Below, piece by piece: positions 25,884 to 38,981 of a stretch of 64,000 nucleotides of DNA. Position 1 is the first letter of the stretch. The number at the start of each line of letters is the position of its first letter. A program made the position numbers and the translations under genes. This DNA comes from Castor canadensis (taxonomy: Eukaryota; Chordata; Mammalia; Rodentia; Castoridae), in the NCBI RefSeq assembly GCF_047511655.1, contig NC_133390.1:128083583-128147582 (forward strand). The letters are read 5' to 3'. Under the pieces are notes generated by a model, which saw only the letters and a program-made list of their open reading frames with translations, did no database searches and was not told the DNA's origin.

Positions 25884-26107
25884 GCATGGTGATGTATGCT
25901 TGTAATCCCAGCACTTGGAAGGAAGAGGCAGAAGGATCACAAGTTTGAGGACAGCCTGGGCTACATACATAGGGAATGCGAGGCCAGTCTGGATTTCCTT
26001 GATGCTGTCTCAGAAAACAAAGGGCTGGAGTGTAGCTCAGTGGTAGAAAACTTGCCTAGCATACACAAGGTCCTGTGTTCAATCTCCAGTACCACAAAGG
26101 AAAAAAT
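25884..26107 (+). mobile_element. Composite B1-ID SINE
   Basis: B1 part (aggcatggtgatgtatgctt; cagcctgggctacatacata) joined to an ID part (agtgtagctcagtggtagaa; tgttcaatctccagtaccac). Confidence 0.88.
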
Positions 26108-26408
26108 GTGAAAATATCTCCCATTGTTTGGGTTTGCATTTCTTTAGCTGTGGTTAAATTCACATCTCTCAGAGTATTTGTTTTTCTTTGAGTTGTCTGT
26201 CCTTATCTTTTGCCCAACTTCAATGTTACTGATTTACAAGACAGCTTTGTAAAGTATGGGAATTAACCTGTCAAACTCATTGCAAACATTTTTCCCAGTC
26301 ATTTAGCTTCGACTTGGTTTATGAGTTATGTTTTTTGTATTTGTGTATTGCTTAGTAAGTTTTTCTCCATTCGATAATAATAAGTACATGTTTCTATTCT
26401 ATCTTCTA

Positions 26409-26630
26409 GATTTTTTTTTTTTTGGTGGTACTGGAGTTTGAACTCAGGCCCCCATGCTTGCTAGGCAGTTACTTTACTGCTTGAGCCAGTCTACTAAGAC
26501 TGTTTTTGTATTGGGTACTTTCAACACAGGGTGTTGTTTACTATTTGCTCTGGCTGGCATTGAACTATAATCCTCCTGATCTCTGCCTCCTGAGTAATTA
26601 GGATTGCAGGTGTAAGTGCCTGGTGTAAAA
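26409..26630 (-). mobile_element. Composite B1-ID SINE
   Basis: T run, ggtggtactggagtttgaac, then B1 words atcctcctgatctctgcctc and gattgcaggtgtaagtgcct. Confidence 0.88.
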
Positions 26631-26689
26631 TTTTTTGTTTTTCACTTGTAACATTAAAATCTTTTCCTAAAGTTTATCATTCACTAGAA

Positions 26690-27240
26690 GAAGAGGACAG
26701 GGAGAATCAACCTTTCAAAGCTCTGTCCTCCCACTTGTGAGAGAAAATGTCTGCTTTTTAAAGGGGAGTTCAGGGGCTTGGTTGGAGTACATGACAAAAG
26801 TCATGTCCCACTTTAGGTGCTGGTCCTGATTCTCCAGGTTTACGGTGCCATACCTCTATCTTGGCTGACAGGTTTACTCCTTCTGGTGGTAAGAGATAGG
26901 GGAAGAAGAGATAGGGAGGTAAGAGAAGATGGGTTTACTCCTGATTTTATGAAGAGTAAAGAATGTTAACCTTGGGTTCTTGGGGAGAGAAACAGATAGA
27001 CAGACAGAGACAAAGGGAAAAAAATGTCAGTTTGATTAACAAGTACAGTAAACTAGCCAATACACAAGCTGGCTACATCAAAAGTTTTTCTCTTTTGTAG
27101 TCCCGATTACATTTTTTCCACTATCAATTTGCTCCTTCTATTTCCATGGAAAAGGGTGTCACAAGCATTTAACTGTTTCCTGCTTTTGGTTAATTCACAG
27201 GCCCAGTAAGGAGTCAGTGCTCCTCAGCAAAAGCAGCTCT
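26690..27240 (-). mobile_element. LTR-like repeat, copy 2 (empty site)
   Basis: Aligns along its length with 2395-3275 but lacks the 369-bp solo LTR found there: tgtcccactttaggtgctgg runs straight through the insertion point. This gives the pre-insertion state. Family not identified. Confidence 0.6.
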
Positions 27241-27247
27241 TAAATGC

Positions 27248-27360
27248 CTATTACAGTCATTCTCACTATGTAGACCAGGCTGACCTTGAACTCACTATTC
27301 ATCTGCCCTAACCTCCGGAGTGCTGAGATTACAGGTTGTGCTACCACACCTGACCCTCTT
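27248..27360 (-). mobile_element. B1-like SINE
   Basis: tcactatgtagaccaggctg, accttgaactcactattcat and gctgagattacaggttgtgc. Confidence 0.85.
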
Positions 27361-27458
27361 TGCTCCTTCTAGAACTTATTTTGGCTTAAGGAGCAAAATG
27401 GGGATTCGGTATTTCTGACCTTCTTAAAGTTACCAAGTTATTTTGATGCCATGTGATA

Positions 27459-27483
27459 AATAATAATAATAATAATAATAATC
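27459..27483. repeat. (AAT)n microsatellite
   Basis: Eight consecutive trinucleotide units in the ancient L1. Confidence 0.9.
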
Positions 27484-28099
27484 TTTCATTCTTCCATAAA
27501 TTTTGAGGTGCACCTTTACCACAAATTAAGTCTCCATGTGTATTTGGATCTATTTGGGATCCTATATTCTGTGCCATGGATCTATTTGTCTCTTTCTAAG
27601 TACTAACATGCTTTCATTATAATAGCTCCCATTTGCAGTAGGACCAGTCCCACTTCAGTATTTTTGCTTTAAATTTTCCTGGTTACCATGTGCTGCAGAA
27701 TTACTTTTCAAAGTAAAACAATTTCCTGTTTGTATTTTAATTGGAATTGGACTGAATTTTCTAGGGCAATTAAAAAATATTTAACATATTTTAGCTGCTT
27801 GGTCCTAGAAATGTTGTATCTTTCAATTTGTCTTCTTTTATGTCCCCAAGTAGAGTTTAAAAGTTTTTTTTCATTTGAGTCTTGTACAATTTTTGTTCAT
27901 GAATATTTAGATCAGTGTTTAAAATAAGAGTTTCTTCCACTAAATTTTAAAATAGTTATTGCTTAGGAATATTTTGTTGATTTTTATTCATTAACTTTAC
28001 ATCTTGCCATTTTACTGAATCCTGTTATTGCTTCTAATAGGTTTTTTTTTGCGGGGGAGAGAGGGGATCCTGTAGGATATTTTCTCCAGTTGAATATCC

Positions 28100-28690
28100 T
28101 AAACATTGTTGATGTTCTGCCCATATCTCTTTACCAATCGCTGTGCCCATTCCCCAGTTGTTGTGAAGGTTGCCAGCTGCCTGTGCACAGCTGCCTCCTT
28201 CCTTGGAGAACTGTCCCTGGCTGAGTGGGAGCTGCCATGCCTGGGAGATAAGATGCAGCTTTCTAGAACTTGTTTGGGAGTTCTGCCAGGGAAGCACAGT
28301 TACCCAAATGCACTTGACCGAAGAATGGTCCTCCTCTATGGGCGATGGTCGTCCTCTTCAATTGAGCATGCAGCTTCAGGAAGGACACATACGGAGTGGT
28401 GAGGAAGGGGACACCAGCCTAGGCAGCCAGCTCAGCTCAACCCTGGTGACCAATGGAATGACAGATATCGCAGCCAGAGGGCTCTCACGTCCCATGCTTG
28501 CCCTTGGGCAGCTTACAGTCCATAACAAATGACTTACTGACTTGGGTGGAAAGAAGGGAAGCCAGCCTTTGCTTTACGGTGGTACCAATTCCTTGGTGCA
28601 ATTCATGCCTTACAGTGGGTTCAGACTGAGGCCAGACTCCAGCTGAATCACATCCCAGGGATGATACCAAGTTTCATTCTTACTAACAGC
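28100..28690. other. Unassigned, GC-richer sequence
   Basis: Contains overlapping open frames of 87-120 codons on both strands (28034-28532). None has a recognised domain, and no splice sites or poly(A) signal are evident. It sits between an ancient L1 and an L2-like piece, so an unrecognised old repeat is more likely than a gene. Confidence 0.4.
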
Positions 28691-28699
28691 GCTAGACAT

Positions 28700-28895
28700 G
28701 GTTGATCACTCTCTCCTTTTTGAAATACTTCCTCTACTTGACCTCCAGGAGACCAGCATTATCACTTTCCTCTGGCTGCTCTGTCTCCTTTACTGGTTCC
28801 TCTTCATATTAGGGGAATCCTGGGCCCAGATAGCAGTTCTTCCTTTCTTTATCTACTTCATGATCTCATCCAGCCCTGAGGCTTTCTCTTTGGTT
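28700..28895 (+). mobile_element. L2-like LINE fragment
   Basis: Words such as ctctggctgctctgtctcct and catgatctcatccagccctg follow the ORF2 3' region of mammalian L2. Diverged. Confidence 0.55.
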
Positions 28896-28904
28896 TTTTA
28901 GTTT

Positions 28905-29120
28905 AATTTAATCAAAGTAATACATACACATTTTTAAAAAGTCAAATAGTACTGAAATGAGTATGACAAAATAAAGTGTTTTCTTTTCTCACTCCCTACT
29001 TTTTTCACTCCTCCTCCATGGAAGCAACTATTTTTATCATTCTTCTCAGTGCCTCTTCTGGTATTTAAACCTCTAGGTATTTGTAAATAATATGCATATC
29101 CAGCCTTTTGGTATTATATA
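28905..29120 (+). mobile_element. Ancient LINE UTR-like fragment
   Basis: Contains aaaaagtcaaatagtactga and ctccatggaagcaactattt, reminiscent of an L1M 3'UTR. Weak assignment. Confidence 0.4.
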
Positions 29121-30675
29121 TCAACCTCATATTATGGCAGATGAGAATTTATCTCTTATACTGTTACTCTGTACTGTTATCCTTAAGCTTGCCTATATAG
29201 TTATAATACTTAGTCAAATAAATATTTAGTGTTTATATTATTACATATGCAAATATACACTGGAAGAATGTCATAATAGTTTATAAATAAGTTTTCAACC
29301 ATATTCCATTTGTTATCTCCTGGGAAACCCATTCACTGATTTTAAATTTGGTTTATAGTATTCTCTTGTGAAATCCTATCTGGTTATGGTGTGGCATTTT
29401 ATATAGCATTCAGATTCTTATTGAAATGTAGGGTTTTTGTTTATTTGTTTTACTATTTGTTGGATAATTCCAATAACAGAGACCTTCAAGGACTCTGTCT
29501 GATGCTCATTATTGGTTGGTCCTTGTTCATATTATCTAAACATATCATGTGATTATTTTTGATTGTATTAGACAATGTATTTCAAAAAGTAGTTGTATAA
29601 ATAACTAAGATTTAATATGATGTTACCCCTTCCAGAGAAGAGTTATATTTGACCTTCTTCTGCAAATATAATTCACAATCTAAGATCTCTTTAATCCAAT
29701 TTCAAGGTTTGAGATTTGAGGCTTTCTAAATAATGCAAAGCAGTTAGTAGTCTTTGTGAAGGTTAGATTACTTTTAATTTACTTTTACTTCTAGTGTGCA
29801 ATCCTTTGAGACTCTAGAGCAAAGATATGATTGTTTATTAGGGTATTCCACCCTTAGTAGGCTCTGAATTTTATCTTTTAATATTCTAGTTCTAGGAATC
29901 TTTCAAAGTTCAATCTATATGTCATTCTTTCAGACTAGCAAACACCTAGGAAAAAGTGACCTGAATACTATTCTTAGCTTTCCAGATTCCTATTTCCTCA
30001 CTGACACATTAGCTCCTAGTTTTATTGTTTGTCTTTGGTGGCTGGGTTGATCTGAATTACCCAGATCTACCATGACCAGGTCCACCTCAGGTCCTTTAGT
30101 GTCCCTTCTTTTTGTTTTTCTTGAATCTGTCTTATGTCTTTAAATTGATTAGTTTCAGTCTTTGGGGAAACATTTCCTCAGTATATCTTCTTCTGTCTCT
30201 GTTGGTTACTCTCTAGACCTGTTGGATAACCACATCCTAGAATTGTGTGTATGTGTGTATTTATCAGTTTGTTATTCCATTTGGTCTTCCTAAGGGATTA
30301 GATTCTCTAGATCCTTAATCTGTCTTTCTATACTTAGATTTATTCCTTGTTTTGGGGGAGCATATTCTTCAGTAGTTTCATCAAGTTAAAAATATGTTTC
30401 AGTGGCACTTCAACACGGTGGGAACAACAGTCAACATGACTGTCTCTTATGTCATATGACCCCCAACTGCTCCGCAGTTGTCATTCTGACACCATGTCTT
30501 TACCACCAGCATGGAGAGTCCTTCCTTTACTCTGGGTTGACTGTCCTATTTTCTATATTCCATGTTTTCCTCTGAGATTATTCCTCATTTTAGTGGGGAC
30601 ATTGTGATTAGGTGGTATAGAAGACACTTATACTCTTCAAGTATATCCATACTCAAATATCTAAAACTTGAGGAT
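29121..30675. other. Unassigned AT-rich intergenic sequence
   Basis: About 1.5 kb with no open frame above 60 codons, no SINE and no clear repeat. It may be an ancient L1 or unique DNA. Confidence 0.45.
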
Positions 30676-30682
30676 GTTTTCT

Positions 30683-30762
30683 TTTTTTCTTTTGTGGTAC
30701 TGGGGTTTTGAACTCAGGGTCCCATGCTTGCTAGGCAAGTGCTCTACCACTTAACCCCAGAA
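30683..30762 (-). mobile_element. ID-like SINE
   Basis: ttgtggtactggggttttga and cttgctaggcaagtgctcta. Confidence 0.87.
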
Positions 30763-30779
30763 TATGTTTTCTTAATGGT

Positions 30780-30897
30780 TAAAAAAGATTTGGAGACATG
30801 ATCAAGTTAAAGGTCTTTAGATGGGAGATCATCTGATTATACTGGGTTTTCCAAGTGGGCCTGTGTAATTACAAGGTTCTTTATAAGAGGGGACAGG

Positions 30898-30988
<91 letters not shown>

Positions 30989-31230
30989 AAAGAAACTGAG
31001 AGACAGAGAGGTGCTAGTTTTAAATATGGAGGAAGGGACCATAAGCCAAGGAGTTCAGAAAGCTAGAAAAGACAAGGAAATGAGTTCTCCTCTAGACCTG
31101 TGAAAGAACATTGCTCTTCCATACCTTCATTTAGGAATCCTGACCTCTAGAACTGACTCTTAAGCCACTCTGCCACCATCTGACTATTATTTTAAGCTGC
31201 TAACTTTGTATTCACTTATTGTAACAGAAA
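30780..31230 (+). mobile_element. MLT1-type LTR (ERVL-MaLR)
   Basis: agatgggagatcatctgatt, ggttctttataagagggga, gccaaggagttcagaaagct and gctaactttgtattcactta follow the MLT1 order. A large microsatellite (30899-30985) occupies its middle. Confidence 0.75.
30899..30985. repeat. Compound (TG)n(AG)n microsatellite
   Basis: About 15 TG units followed by about 28 AG units without interruption, inside an MLT1 LTR. Confidence 0.97.
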
Positions 31231-31235
31231 AAAAA

Positions 31236-31635
31236 ACTTTTCAAAAAACAACAAATCTACACAAAATAAAAACACCAATATAAGTAAAAAGGGTTTTCAG
31301 ATCTTGCTGGTCTTAATGTGTCTATATTCAAACTTTGCATTGATTGGTAGTTTAGTTGATTCAGGACTCTAGGTTAGAAAGCATTTTCCTTCAACATGTT
31401 CAAGACATAATTACATTTTCTCCTTCCTCCAAAAGTTTTGAGAAGGTCACAGTCACTTTTATTTTAATTCCATGTATTTGATACTTTTTCCTGATGGACA
31501 CTCAGAACATTGTCTCTTTATTTCTAATGTTCTGATATTTAAAAATATATGGTTTGGTAAGAGCAAAACATTTTCTATTTTGGAAATCAGTGCTTTAAAA
31601 TTTTATAAATAAAATTGAAAATCAAACAGCACATT
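31236..31635. other. Unassigned AT-rich sequence
   Basis: No gene and no confident repeat call. Confidence 0.45.
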
Positions 31636-31639
31636 GGAA

Positions 31640-31787
31640 ATGTGGGCAACATGAGAATAAGACTTATCCTTACAATAGAAAACACTTTTATAAATCAATA
31701 TGAAAATGAATTATCCAAAAGAAATATTTAAATACCAATTTACAAAAAAATTCAAAAAGTGGCTAAGAAACACATAAAAAAGTTCAT
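31640..31787 (+). mobile_element. Ancient L1, left half of a split copy
   Basis: ataaatcaatatgaaaatga and ctaagaaacacataaaaaag follow the ORF2 C-terminal region of old L1s. The right half continues at about 40210 (attaaatgcaaattaaagcc). The 8.4 kb in between is a later insertion. Confidence 0.65.
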
Positions 31788-31789
31788 AG

Positions 31790-31912
31790 TCAGACCTGGG
31801 TGTGGTGGTAAATGCCTGTAATCCCAGCACTTTGGCTGAGGCAGGAGGATAGAGAGTTCAAGGCTAGCCCAGCCTACATAGAAAGACCCTGTTTCAAAAA
31901 CAAACAAGCAAA
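31790..31912 (+). mobile_element. B1-like SINE
   Basis: tgggtgtggtggtaaatgcc, taatcccagcactttggctg, cagcctacatagaaagaccc and an A-rich tail. It abuts the 5' end of the large L1. Confidence 0.9.
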
Positions 31913-33969
31913 AGGCAAACTTTCCAAGATGATGACTAGAGTATGGAAGCAGAAAGCCTAAACTCTGTGACTCTAAAACCTCCCTGAGAAGTTGGAGCCA
32001 CACCTGGCTCACTCTGACTGCCTCTAGTCAAAATAATAACTGCCATCACACTAGGTGCAGGAAAAAAATTCAAAGACTGACCCACAAATCAGCCTTTAAT
32101 TGCACCTAACAGCTGTGACCTACTGCACAGCCATCAAGTGGGTCCAGCCCTGGGAAAACCCTCCTTTCCCATTGTGATTTTTTTTCTTTCCTCTTTTTTT
32201 CTTTCCTTCTCTTCTCCTCCTCCATCAAGTGGAAATAAAGCACCAATCACAATCAAATCTTCCACACCCTGAACCCCTGGACCATGGAAAGCTTCCCCAC
32301 AACATGTTACATTGAGAAAATGTGGAGACTGCCACTGCTTCCACAGCTGCTCCCACTGGCTCCAAACTTGCCTGAAAGATGTTCAACAGAACAAACAGGT
32401 GAGTGCCATGCATCATGCAGAATTTCCCCAGCCACTCCTGGGATAAACCAGCACAGCCCCTGGGCAGACTGATCCCCCCCCCAAAAAAAAACTGAATAAC
32501 AAACAGTGAACTGTTATCTAGCACAACAGCAGAGGGGGTAGGAACACTGAAAGTGCACTGGAGAAAGGGGAAGGGACAAGAAGCTAATCTCAGCATGAAC
32601 TATCAGTAAACAAACACTGGAAATGCAGGAAGGAGGAGAGCAGGTGGGCAATAAGCCACTCCCCAAAGCAGGGCAGGTACTGGATCACAGAGTTCATCTC
32701 CTGAGACAGTGAACAGCACCCAAAGCCAAACTGCACTGCAAAACTGAAAAACAAAACAGTGAACCATCATAACACACAGACAGCAGAGGGGGCTGATGGA
32801 ACACTAAACCTGCCCCAGAGAAAGGGGGTAGGGCAAAGAAGTAAATCCCCAGCATGGAAATCCCAGTAAACAAGTACAGTGAAAAGCCACCTCCAAAGTA
32901 GGGCAGGTAGTGAACTACAGAGATGATCTCCTGAACCAGAGGACTGAATTCAAACCTGAATTGCCTCACCTTGCTGGGGGAGAAGCTGACCAAGAAGCTG
33001 CAGGTGAAGGGTAACACAGCTATCAGCCGGGGAAATCACTATCTCTGACCACCCTGCATGATCTGGCAAAGCTACCTCACCTCACAATTTCAATTTAACT
33101 GGTAGACAGAAGAAAAAACACTACTTACAAGCCAGTCACCTGGTGAGAGCACATCAGAGCTTCTGCTTATATGCCAGTACCAGGACTGGATGCTGGAGGA
33201 CTAACTCCAGTACTTAAACTGAGACTGAAATTCTATTTTTCCTGAACCTGGTGTTTTTCTTTTTTCTTTTTTTTTATATTCATTTTTTCCTGTTGATATT
33301 TTGTTTGTTTTGTTATTGTGTGTATTCTATTTTTATTTTTATTCACATTATCTTTTTTCTTTCTATACTATCAACTTTACCATCATCTTCTTATGCCTAC
33401 TCTCATCCCCTTCACTCTCCCTCCTTCTCCTGTGCTAAAATACATTGCTCTCCTCCCCCAAAACTCATTCTGCCCCTTCTCACCAACTCTCTCCCCCTGC
33501 CCTCACCTTCCCCTCCCATACTATATCAATTTTACACAACCCCAAACTCCTGCAATCCCTGACACAAGCACCCACTACAACAACAACAGAAATACACCCT
33601 AACACACACAAGGACCACAAAAACCAGCAGCCCCCACACTGCTTCCCCCACTCACCCACCCCACTTCCCACCTCCCCCTTTAGTACCATTCTATCCAATT
33701 CCCCAAATTTCTATTGCTAGCCTTACAAACATTAGCCTCCCCCAAATCCCAAGGCTTATAGATATTACCACCAAAGGGTTTTCTATATAACATACAAACT
33801 ATTGGTCAGATATTAAATCTGTGAATTAGTTATTACTAAATTGCATCCAAACCAGGAACAGAAATAGCACACCAACCTAGCTAAAAACCAAAGACAGCCA
33901 CAAAACAAAAATTAAATAAATGGAAAGAAAACAGGTGACTAAAACCACCAACTAGCCTATCAAGAACAG

Positions 33970-35190
33970 TTGCACAGTACCAAGTGGAGTGATGGGAAGA
34001 AGAAAAAGGGATGGAAACCACTCTCCCCCCCAAAAAATAATTTCATACAGGATTCAGATGAAAATGAAGAAAATGGATACCCAGTTACTAACTCCAATGA
34101 TACAAAGATAAATGACACTAAGGAACCCAGCGATGCCCACAAAAACACCCTCAAAAAAGAAATCCTGCAAGTAATCACTGAGAATTTTATGGAGATGATA
34201 CAAGATGCGGATAACCAAAATGTATAAGATGCACTCAAGAAATTTCAAGAAACCAAAAATAAAGAATATGAGAAGACACAGAAACAAATAAATTAACTCA
34301 TAGGAGCCCTAAATAAACACCAAAATGAAGCACAAAACACTGTAAGTAGAGATATAAATAAATTAAAGATGAAAATAGAAAATAATAAAAAGGAAGTGAC
34401 CCACAATATGGAAAAATCTCAGAAAAAAGAATCAAACAAAAACACAAAGCATAGTGGATGTTCACTCCAGCAGACTAGAAAAAGTGGAAGACAGAATCTC
34501 AGAACTCAATGATAAAATAGAAATTAAAGGAAAAACTGAAGAACAGTTAGTCAAACAACTCAAGCCTTGTGAAAGGAAAATGCAAGAACTCACTAACTCC
34601 ATCAAATGACCAAACCTGAGAATCATGGGCATTGAAGAAGGATAAGAGGTCCAGGCAAAAGGGATTCATAATATATTCAATAAAATAATAACTGAAAATT
34701 TCCCAAATCTAGAGAAAGTTATGCCCATTCAGGTATAGGCAGCCTTCAGGACACCAAACAGACTTGACCAAAATAGAACTTTCCCATGACATATTATTAA
34801 AACAACAAGCACAGAGAGTAGAGAAAGAATACTGAAGGCTGTGAGTGAAAAAACAAATAACATATAGAGGTAAACCCATCAAAATCACAGCAGATTTCTC
34901 AACAGAAACCTTAAAAGCAAGAAGGGCATGGAGTGAGGTATTCTGGACACTGAATGAAAATAACTTCAACCCTAGGATACTCTACCCAGCAAAACTATCA
35001 TTCAAAATACATGGAGCAATAAAAGTCTACCACAATAAACAGAAAATAAAACAATATATGACCACCAAGTCACCACTACAAAAGATTCTTCAAGGGATTC
35101 TGCACACAGAAAATGAAAGCAAACAAAATGATGAGAGGACAGGCATTATCAAACTACAGGAGAAGAAAAGACGAGGAATCAGAGAGTAAT
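33970..35190 (+). pseudogene. L1 ORF1, broken (older subfamily)
   Basis: N-terminal frame with DSDENEENGYPVTNSNDTKI (33970-34227), then a degraded coiled coil (about 34230-34600). The RRM-like and C-terminal parts follow: KPIKITADFSTETLKARRAW and RILYPAKLSFKIHGAIKVYH (34845-35189). Several stops separate these frames. Non-functional. Confidence 0.82.
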
Positions 35191-35348
35191 ATTGATTCGA
35201 CTGCACACAATCAAATCCTTAAACAACAAAAACAACTAAATGACAGGAATCACCACATATCTATCAATACTAACACTGAATATCAATGGACTCAACTCCC
35301 CCATCAAAAGACACCGTTTGGCAAACTGAATTAAAAGAAGATCCAACA

Positions 35349-35498
35349 TTGGGGGGGCGGAGCGGGAGGGGGTGGAGTGGGTGGTAAGGGAGGGGGTGGG
35401 GGCAGGGGGGAGAAATGAACCAAGCCTTGTATGCACATATGAATAATAAAAGAAAAATGAAAAAAAAAAAATAAATAAAAGAAAAGGAAAAAAAAAAA
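35349..35498 (+). mobile_element. Truncated L1 3' end nested in L1 ORF2
   Basis: About 150 bp: only the G-rich 3'UTR tract and a long A-rich tail. The 16-bp duplication aaaagaagatccaaca lies at 35333-35348 and 35499-35514, so both edges are exact. Confidence 0.93.
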
Positions 35499-38332
35499 AA
35501 AAGAAGATCCAACAATCTGTTGTTTACAGGAGAACCATCTCATTGACAGAAACAAACACCGGCTTAGGGTAAAAGGCTGGAAGAAGATTTACCAACCCAG
35601 TTTCCCCTGAAAACAGGCAGGAATAGCAATACCTATCTCAGACAAAGTAGACTTCAAACTTACCTTGATCAAATGAGATAAAGAAGGACACTTTATACTA
35701 ATGTTATTTCCAAAAGGAAATAACAGTTATCAACCTACATGCACCCAACCTCAGTGCACCCAATTTCATCAAACATACTTTAAAGGACTTAAAAGCACAT
35801 ATAGACTCCAATACCAAGGTAGTGGGAGACTTAGACTTTAATACCCTCCATCACCAATAGATAGGTCATCCAAACAAAAAATCAATAAAGAAATTCAAGA
35901 ACTAAATCACACCGTAGATCAAATGGACCTAGCTGATGTCTATAGAATATTTCATCTAACATCTGCACAATATATATTCTTCTCAGCAGCCCATGGAACT
36001 TTCTCCAAAACTGATCATATCTTAGGGTACAAAGCAAGCTTTAGGAAATTTAAGAAAATAGAAGTAATCCCCTGCATTCTATCTGATCACAATGCATTAA
36101 AACTAGAACTCAACAACAAAAATAAAAACAAAAAACATGCAAACAGCTGGAAACTGAATAACTCATTGCTTAATGAACAATGGGTCATTGATGAAATAAA
36201 AGAGGAAATTAAAAAGTTCCTGGAAGTCAATGAAAATGAAAAAACAACTTACCGGAACCTATGGGACACAGCAAAGGCAGTCCTGAGAGGAAAGTTTATA
36301 GCCATGAGTGCATATATTAAAAAGACTGACAGATCCCAAATCAATGACCTAATGATAAATCTCAAACTCCTAGAAAACAAGAATAAGCAAAACCCCAAAC
36401 AAGCAGAAGGAGAGAAATAATAAAAATAAGGACCAAAATTAATAAAATAGAAACAAAAAAAAGCATACAAAGAATCAATGAAAAAAAAGCTGGTTCTTTG
36501 AAAAAATAAACAAGACTGACAGACCCCTGGCAAATGTGACTTAAATGAGGAGAGAAAAAAACCCAAATCAGTACAATCAGAAATGCAAAAGGGGAGATAA
36601 CAACAAACACCATGGAAATCCTGGGAATCAAAATGGACAAATTTCTAGATACTTCTAACCATCCAAAATTGAACAAAGAGGATATTAACCACCTAAATAG
36701 ATCTATAACACAAAATGAAATTGAAGCAGCAATAAAGAGTCTCCCCAAAAAGAAAAGTCCAGGACCTGATGGATTCTCTGCTGATTTCTATCAAATCTTT
36801 AACTAATACCAACTCTCCTTACACTTTTCCATGAAATAGAAAGGGAGGGAATACTGCCTAACTCATTCTATGAAGCCAGTATTATACTCATCCCAAAACC
36901 AGACAAAGACACATCCAAAAAGGAGAAGTATAGGCTAATCTCCTTAATGAACATCAGTGCAAAAATCCTCAATAAAATAATGGCAAACTGAATCTAACAA
37001 CATATCAGAAAGATCATCCACCATGACCAAGTCTGCTTCTTCCAAGGGATGCAGGGGTATTTCAACATGTGCAAATCTATAAATGTAATGCAGCACATTA
37101 ATAGAAGCAAAGACAAAAACTACTTGATCATCTCAATAGATGCAGAAAAAACCTTTGATAAGATTCAATACCACTTCATGATAAAAGGTTTAAGAAACTA
37201 GGAATAGAAGGAATGTACTCCAGCATTATAAAGGCTATATATGAAAAACCTATAGCCAACATCATACTTAATGGAGAAAAACTGAAACCATTTCCCCTAA
37301 AATCAGGAAACAGGCAAGGGGGCCCACTCTCTCCACTCCTATTCAATATAGTCCTGGAATTCCTAGCCAGAGCAGTAAGGCAAGAAGAAGAAATAAAAGG
37401 AATACAAATAGGGAAAGCAACTGTCAAAATATCCCTCTTTGCAGACGACATGATCCTATACCTCAAAGACCCAAAAAACTCTACCCAAAAACTCCTAGAC
37501 AGCATAAACAGCTTCAGCAATGTGGCAGGATACAAAATCAACTTACAAAAATCATTAGCTTTTCTATATACCAACAATGAACAAATTGAGAAAGAATATA
37601 CTAAAACAATTCCATTTACAATAGCCTCAAACCTCTGAAGAAAGAGATTGAAGACTGCAGGAGGTGGAAAGATCTTCTATGCTCATGGATTGGTAGAATC
37701 AACATAGTAAAAATGGCTATACTGCCAAAAGCAATCTACATGTTTAACGCAATTCCCATAACAATCCCAGTGACATTCATCACAGAGATTAAAAAAATCT
37801 ACCCTAAAGTTCATTTGGAAACACAAGAGACCACGAATAGCCAAGGTAATACTCAGCAAAAAGAGCAATGTTGGAGGTATCACAATACCTGACTTCAAAC
37901 AATATTACAGTGCAATAGCAATAAAAACAGCATGGCACTGGCACAAAACAGATATGAAGACCAGTGGAACAGAATAGAGGACCCGGATATGAATCCACAC
38001 AGCTATGCCCACTATATTTTTGACAAAGTCACCAAAAACATACTATGGAAAATAGACAGCCTCTTCAACACATGTTGCTGGGAAAAGTGGTTATTTGCCT
38101 GCAGAAAAATAAAACTAGATCCATGTCTAACACCCTGTACTAGTATCAACTCAAAATGGATCAAGGACCTTAATATCAGACCTGAAACTCTGAAACTAGT
38201 ACACAAAAGAGCAGGGAATACTCTGGAAACAATAGGTATAGACAAGGACTTCCTCAATAGAACTTAGCAGCTCAGCAACTAAGAGAAAGAATGGAAAAAT
38301 GGGAGTACATGAAATTAAAATCTTCTGCACAA

Positions 38333-38981
38333 AGAATGAAATGTTATCATTCGCTGGTAAATGGATGGAATTGGAGAACATCATTCTGAGTGAGGTTAAC
38401 CTGGCCCAAAAGACCAAAAATCGTATGTTCTCCCTCATATGCAGACATTAGATCAAGGGCAAACACAACAAGGGGATTGGACTTTGAGCACATGATAAAA
38501 GCGAGAGCACACAAAGGAGGGGTGAGGATAGGTAAGACACCTAAAAAATTAGCTAGCATTTGTTGCCCTTAACGCAGAGAAACTAAAGCAGATACCTTAA
38601 AAGCAACGGAGGCCAATAGGAAAAGGGACCAGGATCTAGAGAAAAGGTGAGATCAAAAAGAATTAACCTAGAAGGCAACACACACGTACAGGAAATTAAT
38701 GTGAGTCAACTCCCTGTATAGCTATCCTTATCTCAACCAGCAAAAACACTTGTTCCTTCCTATTATTGCTTATACTCTCTCTCCAACAATATTAGAGATA
38801 AGGGCAAAATAGTTTCTGCTGGGTATTGAGGGGTTTGGGGGGGAGAGGGAGGGGTGGAGTGGGTGGTATGGGAGGGGGTGGGGGCGGAGGGAGAAATGAT
38901 CCAAGCCGTGTATGCACATATGAATAATAAAACAATAAAAAAAAGCAAAAAAAAAAGGAAGTCCTAAAGGAATAAAAAAAT
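38333..38981 (+). mobile_element. Truncated L1 3' end nested in L1 ORF2, double A tail
   Basis: About 649 bp from the last codons of ORF2 through the 3'UTR. The 16-bp duplication aaaatcttctgcacaa lies at 38317-38332 and 38982-38997. After the first A run (ending about 38956) there is a short non-L1 piece, ggaagtcctaaagg, and then a second A-rich tail before the duplication. This is the pattern left by a short 3' transduction. Confidence 0.92.

Larger units (their letters stand above)
25555..28055 (-). mobile_element. Ancient L1, - strand, mosaic
   Basis: Reverse of L1 ORF2: aaaggtgaaaaag near 25866, tttgcatttctttagctgtg (26135-26154), ccatggatctatttgtctct (27576-27595) and cttgccattttactgaatcc (28004-28023), in L1 order. 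A SINE pair, a 550-bp LTR-like repeat and a B1 interrupt it. No frame survives. Confidence 0.65.

Noticed and set aside
33251..33720. Overlapping proline- and serine-rich open frames
   Set aside because: They are the pyrimidine-rich 5'UTR of the older L1, open only because of low complexity.
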